The notes: generated from the letters alone by a model not told the origin. 64,000 nt of DNA from Chlamydomonas reinhardtii (GCF_000002595.2 NC_057009.1:7217335-7281334); one strand, 5' to 3'; counted from the first letter of the stretch, positions 1 to 12,553 are shown. Made by a program: numbers and translations.

Positions 1-2137
1 CGTACCCTGCGCCGCACCAACAGGCTTTGCGCCTTCTGAGCTCCCGCCCACTGCTGTAGCCGTTGTCAGGGCGGCGGCGGCGCCGCTTCCCCCTGCAGCT
101 GCCGCGGCGCCGTACGCCGCCCAGGCGCGCACCGCGGCATTGGCGTCGCTGTCTGTGAAGCAGTCCATGACGGAGGTGAAGCCCTCTGCGGCTGTGGGCG
201 GCCAGCCCTTGCTGTCCTGCTGCTTGGCCATGCGAAACACGACAGCCCGGTTGTTGTCGCCCTGCCGGCATCAAGGATGGACAGGGGATGGATGGGTGGT
301 TGCTGGTGTATCCGCATGGGTGCAGGCGGTGTGGTACCGGTTTGGTGTTGCACGCATGTACCGCACGCCGAATGCCTCATGCTCCACGCACAGCCCGTGG
401 TCATTAACATGTGGCATGGCACCCCAACCCCCGCGAAGCCGTACAGAGCCGCCGCACCTGCACGCCGCCGGGGTGATCCGTGCGGGCCGCCACGCGGCCA
501 GCACACGCCTGGGCGGGAATGGCCAGCGCCACGCAGTGCGCCGCCACGTGGCACTCGGCGGCAAGCTCCAGAAAGGTGGCCCGCTGGCTGGCGTCCAGGT
601 GGCACCTGCAGCATCGGAACCACGCAACGTGATGCGCACCCTTCAGCATGATGTGTGTCCTGACGGATGTTCGCATCTGGCTGCGCCTGGCGTTCGCATC
701 CCTGGTGCCAAGTCCCCGGACAGAAGCCCACCAAGCCGTCCATCAGCCCCACCTGTCGATGATGCAGCAGGAGCCCTCAGCCAAGGCGGCGCGCAGCGCC
801 GCAACGCACTGCTCGCGTTTGCCGGGCTTGCCCTTGTTTATTGCGTCCTGTGGATTTAGGCAGGCGTTAAGTCTCCTGCAGTCTCCACTGGCAAAGCTGC
901 AAGCGCTGATCCAAGCAGCGGCGATGCGTCTCACCTGGTTGACGTGCACCCAGGACACGGTGGAGGCATCCTGCAGGCTGCGGCTGAAGGTGCTTTTGCC
1001 TGCATGTTTGTGGCGGTGGTGGTGGTGGCAATGTGGTGGTGGGGGTAGAGCTAAGTGTTTGATATGTCTGCCCAGGCTCCCGTCCGTAAATGCATAGAAG
1101 GTCAGCATTGTTTTAAGCCATCAATGAGAAACTCCTCAACAGAATGCAGGTCGCTGCCAGCGCCCAGCGCGCACCTGATCCCGGCAAACCCGCAAACAGC
1201 AGCAGGACTGGCGGCAAACCCTGGACGGGCGGCTTGTTGTTGCCTACGCCACGTGCAGTGTCCTTCCCGCCGGCACCAGGACCGCGGCGCTTGCCGCGCT
1301 GGCCTTTACCCGTAGATACAGGCGATGCTAAGCTGCCCGGACCTGGCCCCGCACCCCCGCTCCGCCCGCTGTCCGCCCCCTCATCGCTGAGGCCATCCAG
1401 GTCCCCATCCCCGGTAACGTAGGATCCGGACGCCTCTGTGTGCCGAGAGGATTGCTGAGATGGTTGTGTTGTGGGTGCTACAACGCGTTCTGGGCTTGAG
1501 TTGTGGCTGGTGCTGGGCGCGCTCCCAGGTGGCGCGGCCACGGCCGCGCCACCTTCGCGGCCGGCGGGCATGTACCCGGCAGCGGTTCCCTCCCGCGTAG
1601 CCGCGTCGGCCGGCGGCCCCTGTGCGGCTGGTAGTATGTGCACCTGGATGGCTAGGTCCGGTCGTGTGCAGATCAAGCTGAAGGCGTCACCGTTGTGAAG
1701 CACCGCTGACTCGCCTGAGGAGAGGCGGGAGGGCCGGGGGCAGCATTTCGTTAAGGGGGGCCTCACAGCTGCCTCCGGGCCCGACAGCGGCTCTCACCCT
1801 GCTGTAGCACTAGTGGCCGATCCCGCGATGCTGCTCTCACTACGACTGTTGGATTGCTTGAGCCGCAGCTAGTGAGCCGTAAAGCCGCGCGCCCGTCAAG
1901 GCAGCACAGCTCGGCGAGGACTTGTTCCCTACGCGCAGGGCCATGTTCACTTGGGGAATTGAAGCTTGTGCCGCTGCATACTACAATTCCTTTACCTGCT
2001 AACTGTAATGGCCTCAGGGTACCGGGCGACGTCAGCGCGGCCAAGCTTCGTCGCGCCAAGCCCAAGGATGGTTTGTTTGCCAGAAGGAAATCGAAGGGTT
2101 GCCATGCGCCGCAGCAGTAACATTCTACATGCAACAT
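1..2137 (-). CDS. FHA + P-loop polynucleotide-kinase-like protein (bHLH140/aprataxin-like), partial
   Basis: Likely DNA or RNA end-processing or repair protein; its 3' part lies outside the left edge. Exons on the minus strand: 2137-1798, 1714-1175, 999-935, 847-753, 605-458, 261-<1. All phases join, giving at least 483 residues. Residues about 25-135 look like a PNKP/aprataxin-type FHA domain, with RREQVLAEL, then GSSNPTVVV, then NGDAFSL near its end. A Ser/Gly/Pro-rich linker follows. The kinase part has Walker A GLPGSGKST (about 287-295, split by an intron), then VNQDAINKGKPGKREQ, DRCHLDASQR, ARTDHPGG and AEGF, the motif order of the plant bHLH140/AAA_33 kinase. In plants that kinase is followed by macro and HIT domains, which would be off the window. 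No phosphatase domain lies between FHA and kinase, so this is not standard PNKP. Start chosen as the first ATG of the FHA exon. Confidence 0.72.
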
Positions 2138-2700
2138 GTTAAATCAAGGAGCGATTTCCCTGTTAAACCATGGGCGAGTTAACCAGTCTGCATACCCGCA
2201 CGCCATCCCCCTCACACCCCCTCTAGCCCAGTCTGCGGGCGCCTGGTGGGCCCGCACGCTGGCCTCCAGTCTGCGCTTACTCGCAACCTTTATTCCTCTC
2301 AGTAAGCCGTCCGCAAAATGCATGTGTGCCGTCCCAGGCACTCCACGCCGTTCATTGCCCGTCTCTCCTCAGCTCGACTTAGGACCGTGATCACCCTGTT
2401 CATTCGGTACCGTACCTGCCCACGAACCGCACAATCTGATGGCCAACAGTACTATCCTTTGGCGCTCTGCATTCGCACAGTCGCACTACCTATACAGCAT
2501 GGCAGCACAGGGACGGTACCCAGCACCGCCACCCGCTACATGCCCGGTGTGCCCAACGTCATTTCATGAATGGCCCCATACCATATGTGTATGGCATTAA
2601 ATGTGTCACGGCGTAGTGTCAATTTATTGCGTCGCAAATCAACGACTTCCTGCTGCACGCGCAAGCAAAGCAGGCAATGCAGTATGCAGCTGCGACTTCC
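2138..2700. other. Intergenic, 563 bp
   Basis: Upstream of the FHA-kinase gene and downstream of the next minus-strand gene. I see no coding exon, RNA gene or repeat. It should hold the promoter of the FHA-kinase gene and the 3' UTR of the 2701-3489 gene. No TGTAA (TTACA on the plus strand) was found near the 2701 stop. Confidence 0.5.
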
Positions 2701-3489
2701 TTAAAGCTCCGCCAATGAATCCAGCAAATCCTCCTCCTCCGCACTGAAAACGGAGCGTGCCGTGACGCTGCCGCTCCGAGCCGGCACCTTGCCGCCGTTT
2801 CCCCTATTTGTCCCGCCACCGGCACCCGTACCGCCGCCATTCGCATTGTGCCCTGCCAACGCGCCATGACTCAGACTTGTGCGGAGCCCGCCGTTCCCTG
2901 GCCCGGGGCCCCCTGCTGCTGCTGCAGCTGCTGCTGCCGAGCGCTCCACTGCAAGGTGCCGCCAGTCGGGTTCCCGCCGCGTTGGCGACTCGCCCCCGCT
3001 CTCATCTGCTGAGGACAGGATCTCGTCCTCCAGCCTGCGCCTGTTCTCGCCGCCCTTCTTGAAGGCCACCGCGCACATCACCCGTTTCGCCACCTTCCAC
3101 TCGCGTTGCGGCCGCGTCACCCGCGTAGGCTGCAGCGCCATCGCCGCGCCCGGCGAGGCGCCGGCAGGCGGCGTGATGGATGGCAGGTGCAGGACCTCAC
3201 GCTGAGGGCCGCCTACGAGCCGGCTGGTTGCATTTCGTGCCGACAGGAACATGCCCGAGTCGCTGGACACAAGGCCGCTGAGCTTGCCGCCCAGCCCCGA
3301 TATCCCGCCAGCGCCGCCGGGCTTGCGCCAGGGTGCTGCAGACGGCGGCGCGCTGGGGCCCAGCAGACGGTCATCCTCGTCTATATCGAACTCGGGCAGC
3401 AGCGGACCCCGGGAGGTGCTGGCCACCGGCTCGTCCTCCACGTCTCCGAGGAATCCCTCAAGGTCCAGGTCCGGCAGCGTGAACTGCAT
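2701..3489 (-). CDS. Unknown protein, 262 aa, single exon
   Basis: I do not recognise this protein. One uninterrupted frame starts at an ATG (3489) with an acidic, hydrophobic-patterned N-terminus (LPDLDLEGFLGDVEDE) and ends with another acidic amphipathic stretch (AEEEDLLDSLAEL). The middle holds a basic segment (REWKVAKRVM then FKKGGENRRRLEDEIL, about residues 128-155), a run of Ala (about 184-192) and a Gly/Asn-rich part (about 217-237). No signal peptide or membrane segment is visible. The acidic ends with a basic centre would suit a nuclear or scaffold protein, but that is a guess. It runs in the same direction as both neighbours. It may also contain an unseen intron or be one exon of a larger gene. 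Confidence 0.5.
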   Translation of the reverse strand: MQFTLPDLDLEGFLGDVEDEPVASTSRGPLLPEFDIDEDDRLLGPSAPPSAAPWRKPGGAGGISGLGGKLSGLVSSDSGMFLSARNATSRLVGGPQREVLHLPSITPPAGASPGAAMALQPTRVTRPQREWKVAKRVMCAVAFKKGGENRRRLEDEILSSADESGGESPTRREPDWRHLAVERSAAAAAAAAGGPGPGNGGLRTSLSHGALAGHNANGGGTGAGGGTNRGNGGKVPARSGSVTARSVFSAEEEDLLDSLAEL

Positions 3490-4724
3490 GGCTGTGTGCG
3501 GCTATCGGGTGCGGGCCGGCGCCGTTAGACCGCCAGCCCGCGTGCCGGGTTACACAAATGCGCCAACACGTGTGCCGCACCCGGGTCGCCGGTCAATGAC
3601 TGATGCAGTGCAGGTAACCACCTGCAAAGTTGATGGGGAGAGCGACGGCCGTGGTGGAGGCCCAAAAGAAGGGAGGGGGCGTGTTAGGCGCAGCCCGTTT
3701 TGAGATGTACTTCAACACGTATTCTAATGCCGCAGGGGGTCAAGGCACGGGGAAGCCCTTTAGCTTAACGTTCTTCGCATGACATGCGGTAGAAGTGGGC
3801 CGACAAGCTGTACACCAAGTCACGCTAAAACACTATGTTGTCGTCAATAGCAAGCGTGCTACGCGCATAGCTACAAGGCCATGTCGAGAAAAAGAATGCC
3901 GACATCTGCCGAGTCTCCTCAAAATGACCGGCCACAAGCTAACCTGCAATTGATGCTGTCCTCCCTCCGTGTTTCTGCTGCTCGGCTGCTTCTGCGCCCG
4001 CGGTCCTCCTGTTGAACAGACGAAGGCCTGGACAAAGGCCACGCTGCGGACTGTTTTAGGCGGATATTGGAGCAGAAGCCTAGCGCTTTCAGGTCGCCAG
4101 TGATGTCGCTACTATGCTCTCTGATATGCAGCTCGTTGAAGCGCGCACCCAGTTGGCTCTATCCTTGGCGCCTAGGTGATAAGTGTTTGTACAGATGGAA
4201 ATAGCACTGAGGCCAGCTTGAATCATCACAATGCATGTTGAGTCGGTCGCGATGGCCAAAGTGTATTGTACCCGACATGCTCCCGAGCCCCCTCCATGCG
4301 AATGCGAGCCCATCGCCATTTGGTGCGGACTCTCCCTCGCAACATTCCGAACTACTCCTTGTTCAAGTGGCCCAGGAGCAACACCGCCCATACGGTATTC
4401 AGCACGTTTTGTGCCAGCGGCTTTCCAACACTTCTGCATTCAGCCCGACACTGCAGCCATTCCGTCTCCGCGCGTTGTCCGCTCTCCACTCCCAGCCAGA
4501 CTTTACCTTCCATGGCAGCAGCACAAACTCCCCGCACTGAGCACTCGTGATTGAGTTCCCCGACTCTCCATGTCAGGTTTCCCCAGGCTAAATAGCTGAT
4601 GCCATACTGCTCCAGCCGCACCGTTCCGACCACAAAGCCAAGCAACCAGCGCCTTCCACCCGCCTTCCTCCCGACTACTGAACGCCCCCCCCCCCCGCCC
4701 ACGCACACACACACACACACCAGC
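3490..4724. other. Intergenic, 1.2 kb
   Basis: Open frames here are short and have the composition of shadows. The right end carries a C-run followed by a CA repeat. It should include the promoter of the 2701-3489 gene and the 3' UTR of the RCC1-like gene. I found no TTACA (minus-strand poly(A) signal) in it. Confidence 0.45.
4685..4722. repeat. C-run plus (CA)n microsatellite
   Basis: About twelve C residues, a short spacer and about ten CA units lie immediately downstream of the RCC1-like stop codon (4727-4725, minus strand), so in its 3' UTR. Confidence 0.9.
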
Positions 4725-7056
4725 TCATGCCGACTTGTCCGGCCGCGCCGCCGCCAGCTTCACCACCTCCGGCCCCATGCCCTCCGGCACCGTCACGTAC
4801 AGGTCTCGCTCCGCCCACCCTATGGCGGTGGCGCCCGGCACCGTGACTGCCAGGCCGGGGCGCAGCCAGTCGGCGGGCCAGGACTTCTCGCTGAGCGCCA
4901 CGCACCAGGTGAAGATGCGCCCGTCCACCGCCAGGGCCGCCACCATGTGGTAGGCGTTGGACACCGCCAGCTGCAGGAGGCAGGGCGGGGGGCAAGGGGT
5001 TCTATGGAGGGCATAGGGAATAGGGGCGCAGGGGGTGCGGGTAGGGAGGCACGGCGGCGGAGCGGCGTGGGAAGCCGGGGATGCAGGGGATGGATGCATC
5101 ACAGCTACACACACTATGAGTACATCCTCGTTGTGGTTTACAAAAACACACCTGTTTGCTGCATCGCATACACTGTCTTTGCGCAACGTTTTCCTTGTGC
5201 TCTTTAACACACCTGTTTGATCTCCACGCCGTCTAGCTCGGGCAGGTGCCGCGGCGCTGGCGCGTAGGTGGCCGACCAGCCCGTGGACTCATTGAAGTTG
5301 TAGGTGGTCCGGTCGTCCTTCCAGCACACCACGCCCGCGTTGGTGGCCACCACGCACACGTCACTGTCGCCCGCCGCCACGTGCGTCACGGTGCGCGCCT
5401 TCACCGGCAGCTTCACCTGCTGCACGTCCTTGCTGCGGGTGCGACCAGCAGGCACATCAGGCGGAGCTGTGTGAGGCAAGGCAGGATGTGTGTTTCCGCG
5501 GCTCCACAGCTCCGTTAGCCAAAACCGCGCAGGCGCGAACCGTTCGTGACAGCCCGGATCCAACCCGGACCCAGCCCGGACTCAACCCCCTTCTGCCCTG
5601 CCTCATGGGACCAATTTGTTGTGCCCTGTCACATTCTCGCCTCCCTTCCGTCCTGCCGGCTCACCTGTAGATGGTGCTGATGCCGCAATTGCGGCTGAAG
5701 CGCTCACTGGCCTTGATGCCAGCAACCCACACGTTGCCATCACTGAGCCCGATCAGCGTGTGAGTCACGCCCGCGGACATGGCCGTCACGCGCACACGCC
5801 CTTGCATGACCGCTGGGTGGCGCCACACACGCGGCGCCCCCGCCACCACCACCTGCCCCGTGGGCCCTGCCGGCAGCGGCATGGCCCCCACCTGCACTGC
5901 CGTGAATCCAGCCACCTGCGGGTGCGGCAGCCAAGTGAATAAGGGGACAGCGGTTGACGAGCACACAACAGGATGTGCGTTCCCGATGACGTCGCCAGAG
6001 TTGCAAGCTCAAGCACGCATGGGCACGCCTACAATAAAGAAACCCTCCCATCCATTTTGCCCGCGTGCACCACTACCCGATTACCGCGCCGTTGGCCGAG
6101 TAGTTGTCCTCCACCGACCACACCATTAGCCGGCCCGCCTCGTTTAGCGCCGCTACGTGGTGGGCGCCCGCCACTACCGCCACCGCCGGCAGCTCGCCGG
6201 GCGGCACGTCCAGCAGCTTGGCGGCCTTCTCGCCGCCGCGGCTGATGGACGATACGACCCGCCCCTTCTTAGTCACGCCCGCAAAGTGCAGGCTGCCACC
6301 GCTGACACACTGTGGGATCAGGCATATGCGGCCCGGGTGCCGTGCGTGTGAGCAGGCGTTGGCAGCGAGTGGCACATGCGCGGCATGTATAGAAGTCGCT
6401 CACATCTGAGCGATTGCCGCTAACCTTTGCCGCAGCCGTAGCCGTATGCCAGTTGGTGCTCCAGCCTTTGGCATTCCGCTCCCACTCCTCTCCTACTTTC
6501 CACCACCTACTTGCCCATCTAATAAACCCACCTGCAGGGGATACTTGACCGGGTCAATGTACTGAGAGAGCGGCAGCGCCTGGCTCCAGGAGTAGCTACA
6601 GACAGCGGGAGAACAGGCACATACATCAACCAGCCCGTCCATGACCCAGCTCAAGACCGCGGCAGAGCCACTTGCGCTCGCTCAGCCCCCTGAACGCGCT
6701 CCCCGGGCTGCGTTGCCGGCAGGAGCCCCCGCCCAGTACTTGCCCGCCACCTTCCCGGTAGGCGTAGCTGCCATCTGTGAACTGAGCCACTAACGTAGCG
6801 GTGCTGTAACTGATCCCAGCAAGCTTCTGGCCCTCAGGTGCTAGGCAGTCAAACTCCGTTGCGGGCTCCGCAACGCTGAAGGACAGCGGCCACTGCAAGG
6901 GTGCAAGGAGGGGTCAACGACGCTCCAACGGGTGCGTGCAGCTGGCATCACCCGTGCAACCAATGAACACACCTGAAACTTTAATCGCAACAGTGTCGCC
7001 CCGGCTGGCCGTTTGGGCGACGGCGACGGCGACGAGGGGGCCTTCGGGCTGGCCAT
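4725..7056 (-). CDS. RCC1-like beta-propeller repeat protein, 436 aa
   Basis: Seven exons on the minus strand: 7056-6973, 6892-6672, 6595-6532, 6309-6085, 5915-5665, 5432-5213, 4970-4725. All phases agree and the total is 1311 nt. The protein has several degenerate RCC1-type units of the form V-x-x-V-x-A-G-x-x-H-x-x-A-L-x-x-x-G-x-x-x-W. Examples are VVAGAHHVAALNEAGRLMVW, MSAGVTHTLIGLSDGNVWV, VAAGDSDVCVVATNAGVVCW and VSNAYHMVAALAVDGRIFTW. RCC1 folds are seven-bladed propellers used as exchange factors or binding platforms; the target here is unknown. No signal peptide is seen. I chose ATG 7056 (GCGTCCATGGCC, a good algal context). The least certain junction is the donor ending exon 2 (AA|GTGGCT), chosen because only it keeps the frame. 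Confidence 0.7.
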
Positions 7057-8092
7057 GGACGCAACGGGCGCAACCGACTGCGTGGCGACCCCCGCCTGTG
7101 CCGGCAAACACTATCTCGATGCTGCCGCACTTGTGATAGAATAGTATTTGCCGCTGGCTTGTCCGTGCGAAGCCTCCTGCTTACTTATACCTGCTTATAC
7201 GCAGTCAACCTCAACTGCACCTGGGGTAACACACTTGCTAGTACAATTTTAGAGCTGTGTGTACATATTCTAGGAACACCCTCAGCAATTTGGCCACCTT
7301 TTGCAACTCAGCAGCGAGCGACCATCCCGCTTCTGCCGCTGCGAGGCATGTGCAGAGCTGCGCTTGCACTGTTAGTCCAGGCCGCCTGGCTGGGTTAGAA
7401 GGTAAGCGTAACAGGTGTTTGTAGCTACAAAGCTCTTGCCGGAATGCCGTTCTGAGCTGTGTTGCCAGATGGCCGGATGGGGCATGAGCATGGCACATGC
7501 ACGGCAAAATGCGGTCGCAGGTGTTGGTCTCCAATCCGTTCTAAAGGACACCGGGCTGTGGCCGCCGAATGCCGTGCAGCAAGTCACGCCACTTTTGTCC
7601 ACGGCGGCACGTATGAGAGCAAGCCACACATCCCCAGCACACAGCGTACGGGCAACCGAGCTTGGCGCGCATGCACATGCTGAATCTGGGGCCGCAGCTC
7701 CAACCCATTACCAAAGAAGTGAAACACGCAGGAGGCAGTTACATAAGCGCCACGAACAACCAGACGGCTGGGGACCGGGGCTTTGGCAGCATATATACAT
7801 CCGCCCAGGGGCATGGCTGTATCCGCCGTTCACTAACGCCCGGCACCCGTGCATGGCTGTATCCGCCGTTCACTAACGCCCGGCACCCGTGCTACGCCGT
7901 CGACCGCCTTCCGAGGCGTCGGAACCCCCCGCCCCCCAAACTCGATTACCGTTCAACCCAACCGGTCCTCGGCATTGCGCGAGGTAACCGCTTGCGCACC
8001 AAGACCCAGTCAGATGGTCCGGGTTCTGGGACCGCAGCGGCCGGAGGACGACAACGAGTCCACTCGACCCAATACTGAAAGAGGCAGGCGGG
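7057..8092. other. Intergenic between RCC1-like gene and inverted-repeat unit
   Basis: No coding exon or RNA gene that I can support. It holds one perfect 40 bp tandem duplication (7811-7890). It should contain the promoter of the RCC1-like gene in its left part. Confidence 0.45.
7811..7890. repeat. Perfect 40 bp tandem duplication
   Basis: Two identical 40 bp copies, 7811-7850 and 7851-7890, each beginning GCATGGCTGTATCC and ending GGCACCCGT. A recent slippage or duplication event, not part of a coding exon. Confidence 0.95.
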
Positions 8093-8945
8093 GAATGCCC
8101 TAATAACCTGCTGGTACAGGTGTATGTTATCGTGACGTAGCTCAAACCCCACCACAAAACATAGTATGATGCAGGTTCTCGGACAGCTCCGACTAACCCC
8201 CAACTAACTCGTGTACGGCAACCCCAACCCCCTCAGCCGTACAGGAGTTGACCTGGGAGTCGGCAGCTGCGCGCCTCGAGGCTGCGCGAGTGTGACCAGG
8301 TAGCTGCACACGGGCAGCTGGCGCTAGTCGGCAGGCGCGCGAGTGGGAATGAAGAGTTCTGCAGTTGCGCATGTGGGAAGCTGCGGCGGAGCACGGCGAA
8401 GGCTGGCGGTTGGCGCGGGGCGCGAGTGGGAGTGCATAGTCGTGCGCGCGCCGTTAGGGAAGCTGCGTGAGCTGCGTGTGAACTTAGAGAGACGCATGGG
8501 GCTGACCCTGTTTCCATGAGCTGCCTCTGAGCGCACACGGTTTCACACGGCTGACACTGGGACCATTGCGGGGCGGCGCCAGCCGCCCCGCGTCGCTTCG
8601 GTTCGGGAGCTGACTGGGGAGCTGCGTGTGAGCTGCGTGTGAACTCAGAGGGATGCATGGGTTGAGCCCATGTTGGGTACTCTGGGCGCACACGGTTTCA
8701 CACGGTTGACCAGGACCTCGCGGGGCGGAGCCAGCCGCCCCGCGCCTGGATGCGACCTATGTGCGAAGGAAACACGTGCGGTTGAGCGGCGAGCTTTGCA
8801 CGTCGCGGCGGAGCGTTTGACTCCCCCAGTCGGGCGAGTTGGATCTGAGCGCACACGGTTGTCACACGGTTGACACCGGGACCCCTGCGGGGCAGCGTCA
8901 GCCGCCCCGCTGCGCTGAGAAGCCCCAATGAGCCCGCGGGATGGC
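8093..8945 (-). repeat. Long inverted repeat, copy A
   Basis: Its reverse complement matches 14421-15236 at roughly 90% by eye over about 0.8 kb, and a further 40 bp (8093-8137) matches 15622-15660. It is built of three related subunits. Each has a GC-rich palindromic core (GGGGCGG...CCGCCCC) followed by a CAACCGTGTG-like stretch and a GCGC(T/C)CAGA box. Long frames inside it (for example 8233-8691) follow the repeat structure and are not genes. It faces copy B across the kinase-like gene. Confidence 0.88.
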
Positions 8946-9066
8946 GTGGCAGGGCGGGCTAGTGGAGTGCAGCCACGCGTGCGGCGGTACAGACCCGAAA
9001 TCAGCCCCTGCACCCAGCTATAAGTATTGATACCCGAATGTTGTCGTTGCCTGCACCTACGTTTGC

Positions 9067-9247
9067 GCGCTTCTTAGCGGGGGGTGCCCCCCCGTGCATC
9101 CCCCCTCCAGCAGGCGGAGGGACAGCCTCCCCCCTGCTCCCCCCTCCCATCCGAAGCATCCCCGCATGCCAGCTCCCGTAAGCCCTGCGCCAAAGCATAT
9201 ATCTTAGAAGAAGCTTGGGGAGGGGGGTGCAGGGGGGAGGGTGTCCC
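9067..9247. repeat. GC-rich imperfect palindrome (hairpin, G-quadruplex potential)
   Basis: The arm 9119-9148 (GACAGCCTCCCCCCTGC...) is nearly the reverse complement of 9217-9246 (...GTGCAGGGGGGAGGGTGTCC), with a spacer of about 68 bp containing ATATATCTTAG. Runs of five to seven G or C occur on both sides. It lies between copy A and the start of the kinase-like gene, so within its upstream region. Confidence 0.75.
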
Positions 9248-9592
9248 TCCCCACGCTAGGCCGAGGAGCACGGATCGGGGGGAGGGGGGGCGCGGTTGTC
9301 GCCGAGCTGCCACGAGTTTGCAGCGCATCCGCGCATGTTTGCAGCACTTCGCAACTGTGCATGAATTCGCGCCCCAATGATATCAACGTTATTGCTTTGC
9401 GCATCTCGCATCATCATCGGCCCAATCCCCTGACACATAGTTACGTTACTTACATACATAGAAACATTCCAAGAGGAGAACCTCCATATTGATGAGAATT
9501 GGGGGACTCATTCGTGACTGTGACCGCCTGCCAAGGAAGCTACTGTATATGTAGATAGCTGGGCTAAAGAGCCTGTGTAACCAAAAGAAAAT

Positions 9593-12512
9593 ATGCAAAA
9601 AAAATGTTTCAGCAGGGCGGCACGCGCAGAGAATGCCAGGCATGCCAAGCTGGTCCGCGATCTTGCGAAAGAGTTTGGCAAGGACGCGACCTGGCAGCTG
9701 GCCGCTATGGACGCCTTGAGAAAGGCAAATCCTGACGAACTTGAGTTGATGCACGGCCTCACCGCGGCCAAAACGCTGGAGTTTGTGGATGCCCTTATTC
9801 AGTTTAAGAGTAGGTCAGGGAATTATGGGCGCTCAAGCCCGGATTGGCGGTGGAGATCCGTTCGAGAAGCTTGTACAGTTGTAGTCGGGAGGTTGTATCT
9901 TCATGCGTTCCGGGCGAGCTCCTCAAGCTTTTGGTCCTGCGGCTTGATTCACCACGTGACCCCCGACCGCTATTACCATGTCGTGCAGCCTCGGCGGCTG
10001 GCCTGGGCGTGGGGAGCGCGTCCGGAGCTGGTGAGTTAGAGTTATCTGTCCCGTGGGACCTGCTCCCGTACGCGCAGCTGGAGTTGAACGGCCGGTACAG
10101 CAACGCGGTACCGGAGCCGGTCGGCCGGTGGGTGTACCGTGCTGACGCCCGCCGCGCCCGCCGCAGCAACAGCACCAGCAGCATCACCAGCAGCGGTAGC
10201 ACAGGCGCTGGCATAAGCACTCGCTGCGCTAGCAGCGCCAGAGACATCAGCAGCGAGCGCGTGGTTGTGCGCTTCGTGCGGCGTTACGGCGCCGACGCGC
10301 ACCGCGCCTGGGCGGCGGCGGGGCTGGCGCCGGCTCTGTACGCGGTGCGACCGCTGGCTGGCGACTGGCTGCTGCTCGAGATGGAGCTGTTGTCAAAGGA
10401 GGCGGGCTGGGTCAACCTCGCCCAACTGGTGGTGGCGGCGGCGGACGCTGCCGCGGCTGCTGCTGCTGCTGCTGCGCGCGGTGGCGCCGGCGGCGGCGGC
10501 GCAACGGCGGCGGCGGCGGCGGGAGGACGCGATGGCGCGAGCTGGGCGGCGGCGGACGGAACAATCCCGGCTCTGGCAGCTATGCAGCGCGCGGTAGCGT
10601 CTGTGCGCGCGGCGCTGGACCGGGCTCACGCCGTGCAGTCGGCCAGGCGCGGCCGGGGCCCGGGGCGGGCCGTGGTGTTCGCGCACGGCGACGTGCGGCC
10701 GCAGAACATCATGGTGCGGCTGCAGGAAGGAGGCAGAGCCGGCCTCGGCGCTGGCGGCGGCAGCGATGAAAGCAGTGCCGACGCTGGCGGCGGCGGCGTT
10801 GGCGGTGAAGGGTACGACGTGCGCTTCCTCGACTTCGAGGTGGGTGTCTGGATGTGCGGGTGCGGCTGCATTCTTCAGCCGGTAGGGTCAGACGTGGGGT
10901 TCCGGCCAGCAGTCGGCCATTATCTGGCTTACACTGCTGCGCCCTACCTACGTACGCTGCTGCGCCCTGCCTACCAACGCTGCTGCGCCCTACCTACATC
11001 GCTGCGCCCACGCGTACACGCACCACCCCGCGGTGTGTCCCCGATCGCCCACTCGCCCCTGCCACCTGCCCCACCCCCGCCCCTTGCCGGCCAACGCTGC
11101 TGCACGCAGTTTGCTGGCGCGGTCGGCGCCGCACGCTACCCGCCGTCCCTGAACATGGTGCGGATGGAGGCCGGCGCGAGTGCATGCATCGGCCTGTTGC
11201 TGTACAGTAAAGTGCGGTACAGTACGATACCGTGCGCGTAATGTGTTTTGTCCCGCCCTCTCATCACTTCTCCGTCAGCTCCGTCAGGCGCCAGTTCTTA
11301 AATGGAGACGCTGGTCCCCTTCTTGCAGTTGCTGCAATTCACGGCAACGTAGCTCCCGCCTGATCGCATGACCGACCTCTCGATGTAGCTTTACTTCCCG
11401 CACTGTTTGTTGGTACAACCTCCACCGGGTATCACACCAACCACCAACTTCTGCTGTCGCCGTTGCGCAATTCCTCCTCCAGCCCAACATTTGCATGCAG
11501 GTCACGCACTCAGCTCTTGCACCACAGAATTTATGCACTTATATGCAACTTTATATCGTCGCGCGACGGTCAGGCTACTGGTTACCTAGCGGCACTAGCG
11601 GTGTCTGCCACCCTGCTGATACCAGGCGCAGCTGCTAGCCCGTCTTGACCTGGCCTTGAGTCTCAACGTGCGTGTGCGTGTGCGTAGCAGTACACGAAAC
11701 AAAAAGACATTCCAGGATATAAACGCCGCATGCTTGGCCCCGACACGCAATTCACAGCAGATCCAGGCCGGAAAGGCCTCCCTCTGCTCTCCCTCCACCA
11801 TACCCTCACCCACCCCACCGTAGCGTAGCGACTCAGGCAGCGTGTCGGTCGAGCTGCGCTCGACCCGCGGCAGCTGCGGGTCCTCGACCCAGCCGGTGAT
11901 CTGGCCAGGCATAGTATGGGATACTTTATGGCTTTGCAAAGCATAAAACAATGCACACTGAGCGGATACCGGTAGGCGCGCAAGTTGGCCCACCCATACC
12001 ACATACAGTACTCGTGGCGATTTGTGCGCCGTCACCGGCCTCTCCCCCTTGTTCATTGTCCGCCGTCTGTGCCCGGCCTGCACCCGCTTCCTGGAGTCGA
12101 GCGATCAACGCCAGCCTGTCATGCCACGTGCCTGTCCCTCAGCCCCGTTGCCAGTAGTTCTGTTGCTTGCGGTATTGTGATGCACGGAACCCTTCTACCC
12201 ACGACATTACTGCAGGACGTCGCCTGGCCAGCCGGCGTGGAGTTCGACGCGCCGGTGCTGCAGGAGCACGACACCGCGCTGCTATCCTTAAGCATCGAGC
12301 AGATGTGGCTGCGGGCGGCGAGCACCGCGCCTCAGCCGCAGCCGCAGCTGCAGTTGCCGCAGTGGCTCCAGCAATGGCGGGGTGCCGGAACGGCAGCGTC
12401 TGCTGCTGCCGCTGCTGCAGCCGGCGCGCCCGCTGCCGACGGAAGTGGCGTTGAGGCAAGGGACAGCGGTAGCGCGCCCAGCGCGAGCCGGCGAGGCAGC
12501 AGGCGGCGCGGT

Positions 12513-12553
<41 letters not shown>

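Noticed and set aside
140-859. 239-codon plus-strand frame at the left edge
   Set aside because: The minus strand here carries well-phased exons of the FHA-kinase gene with recognisable kinase motifs, so this is its shadow.
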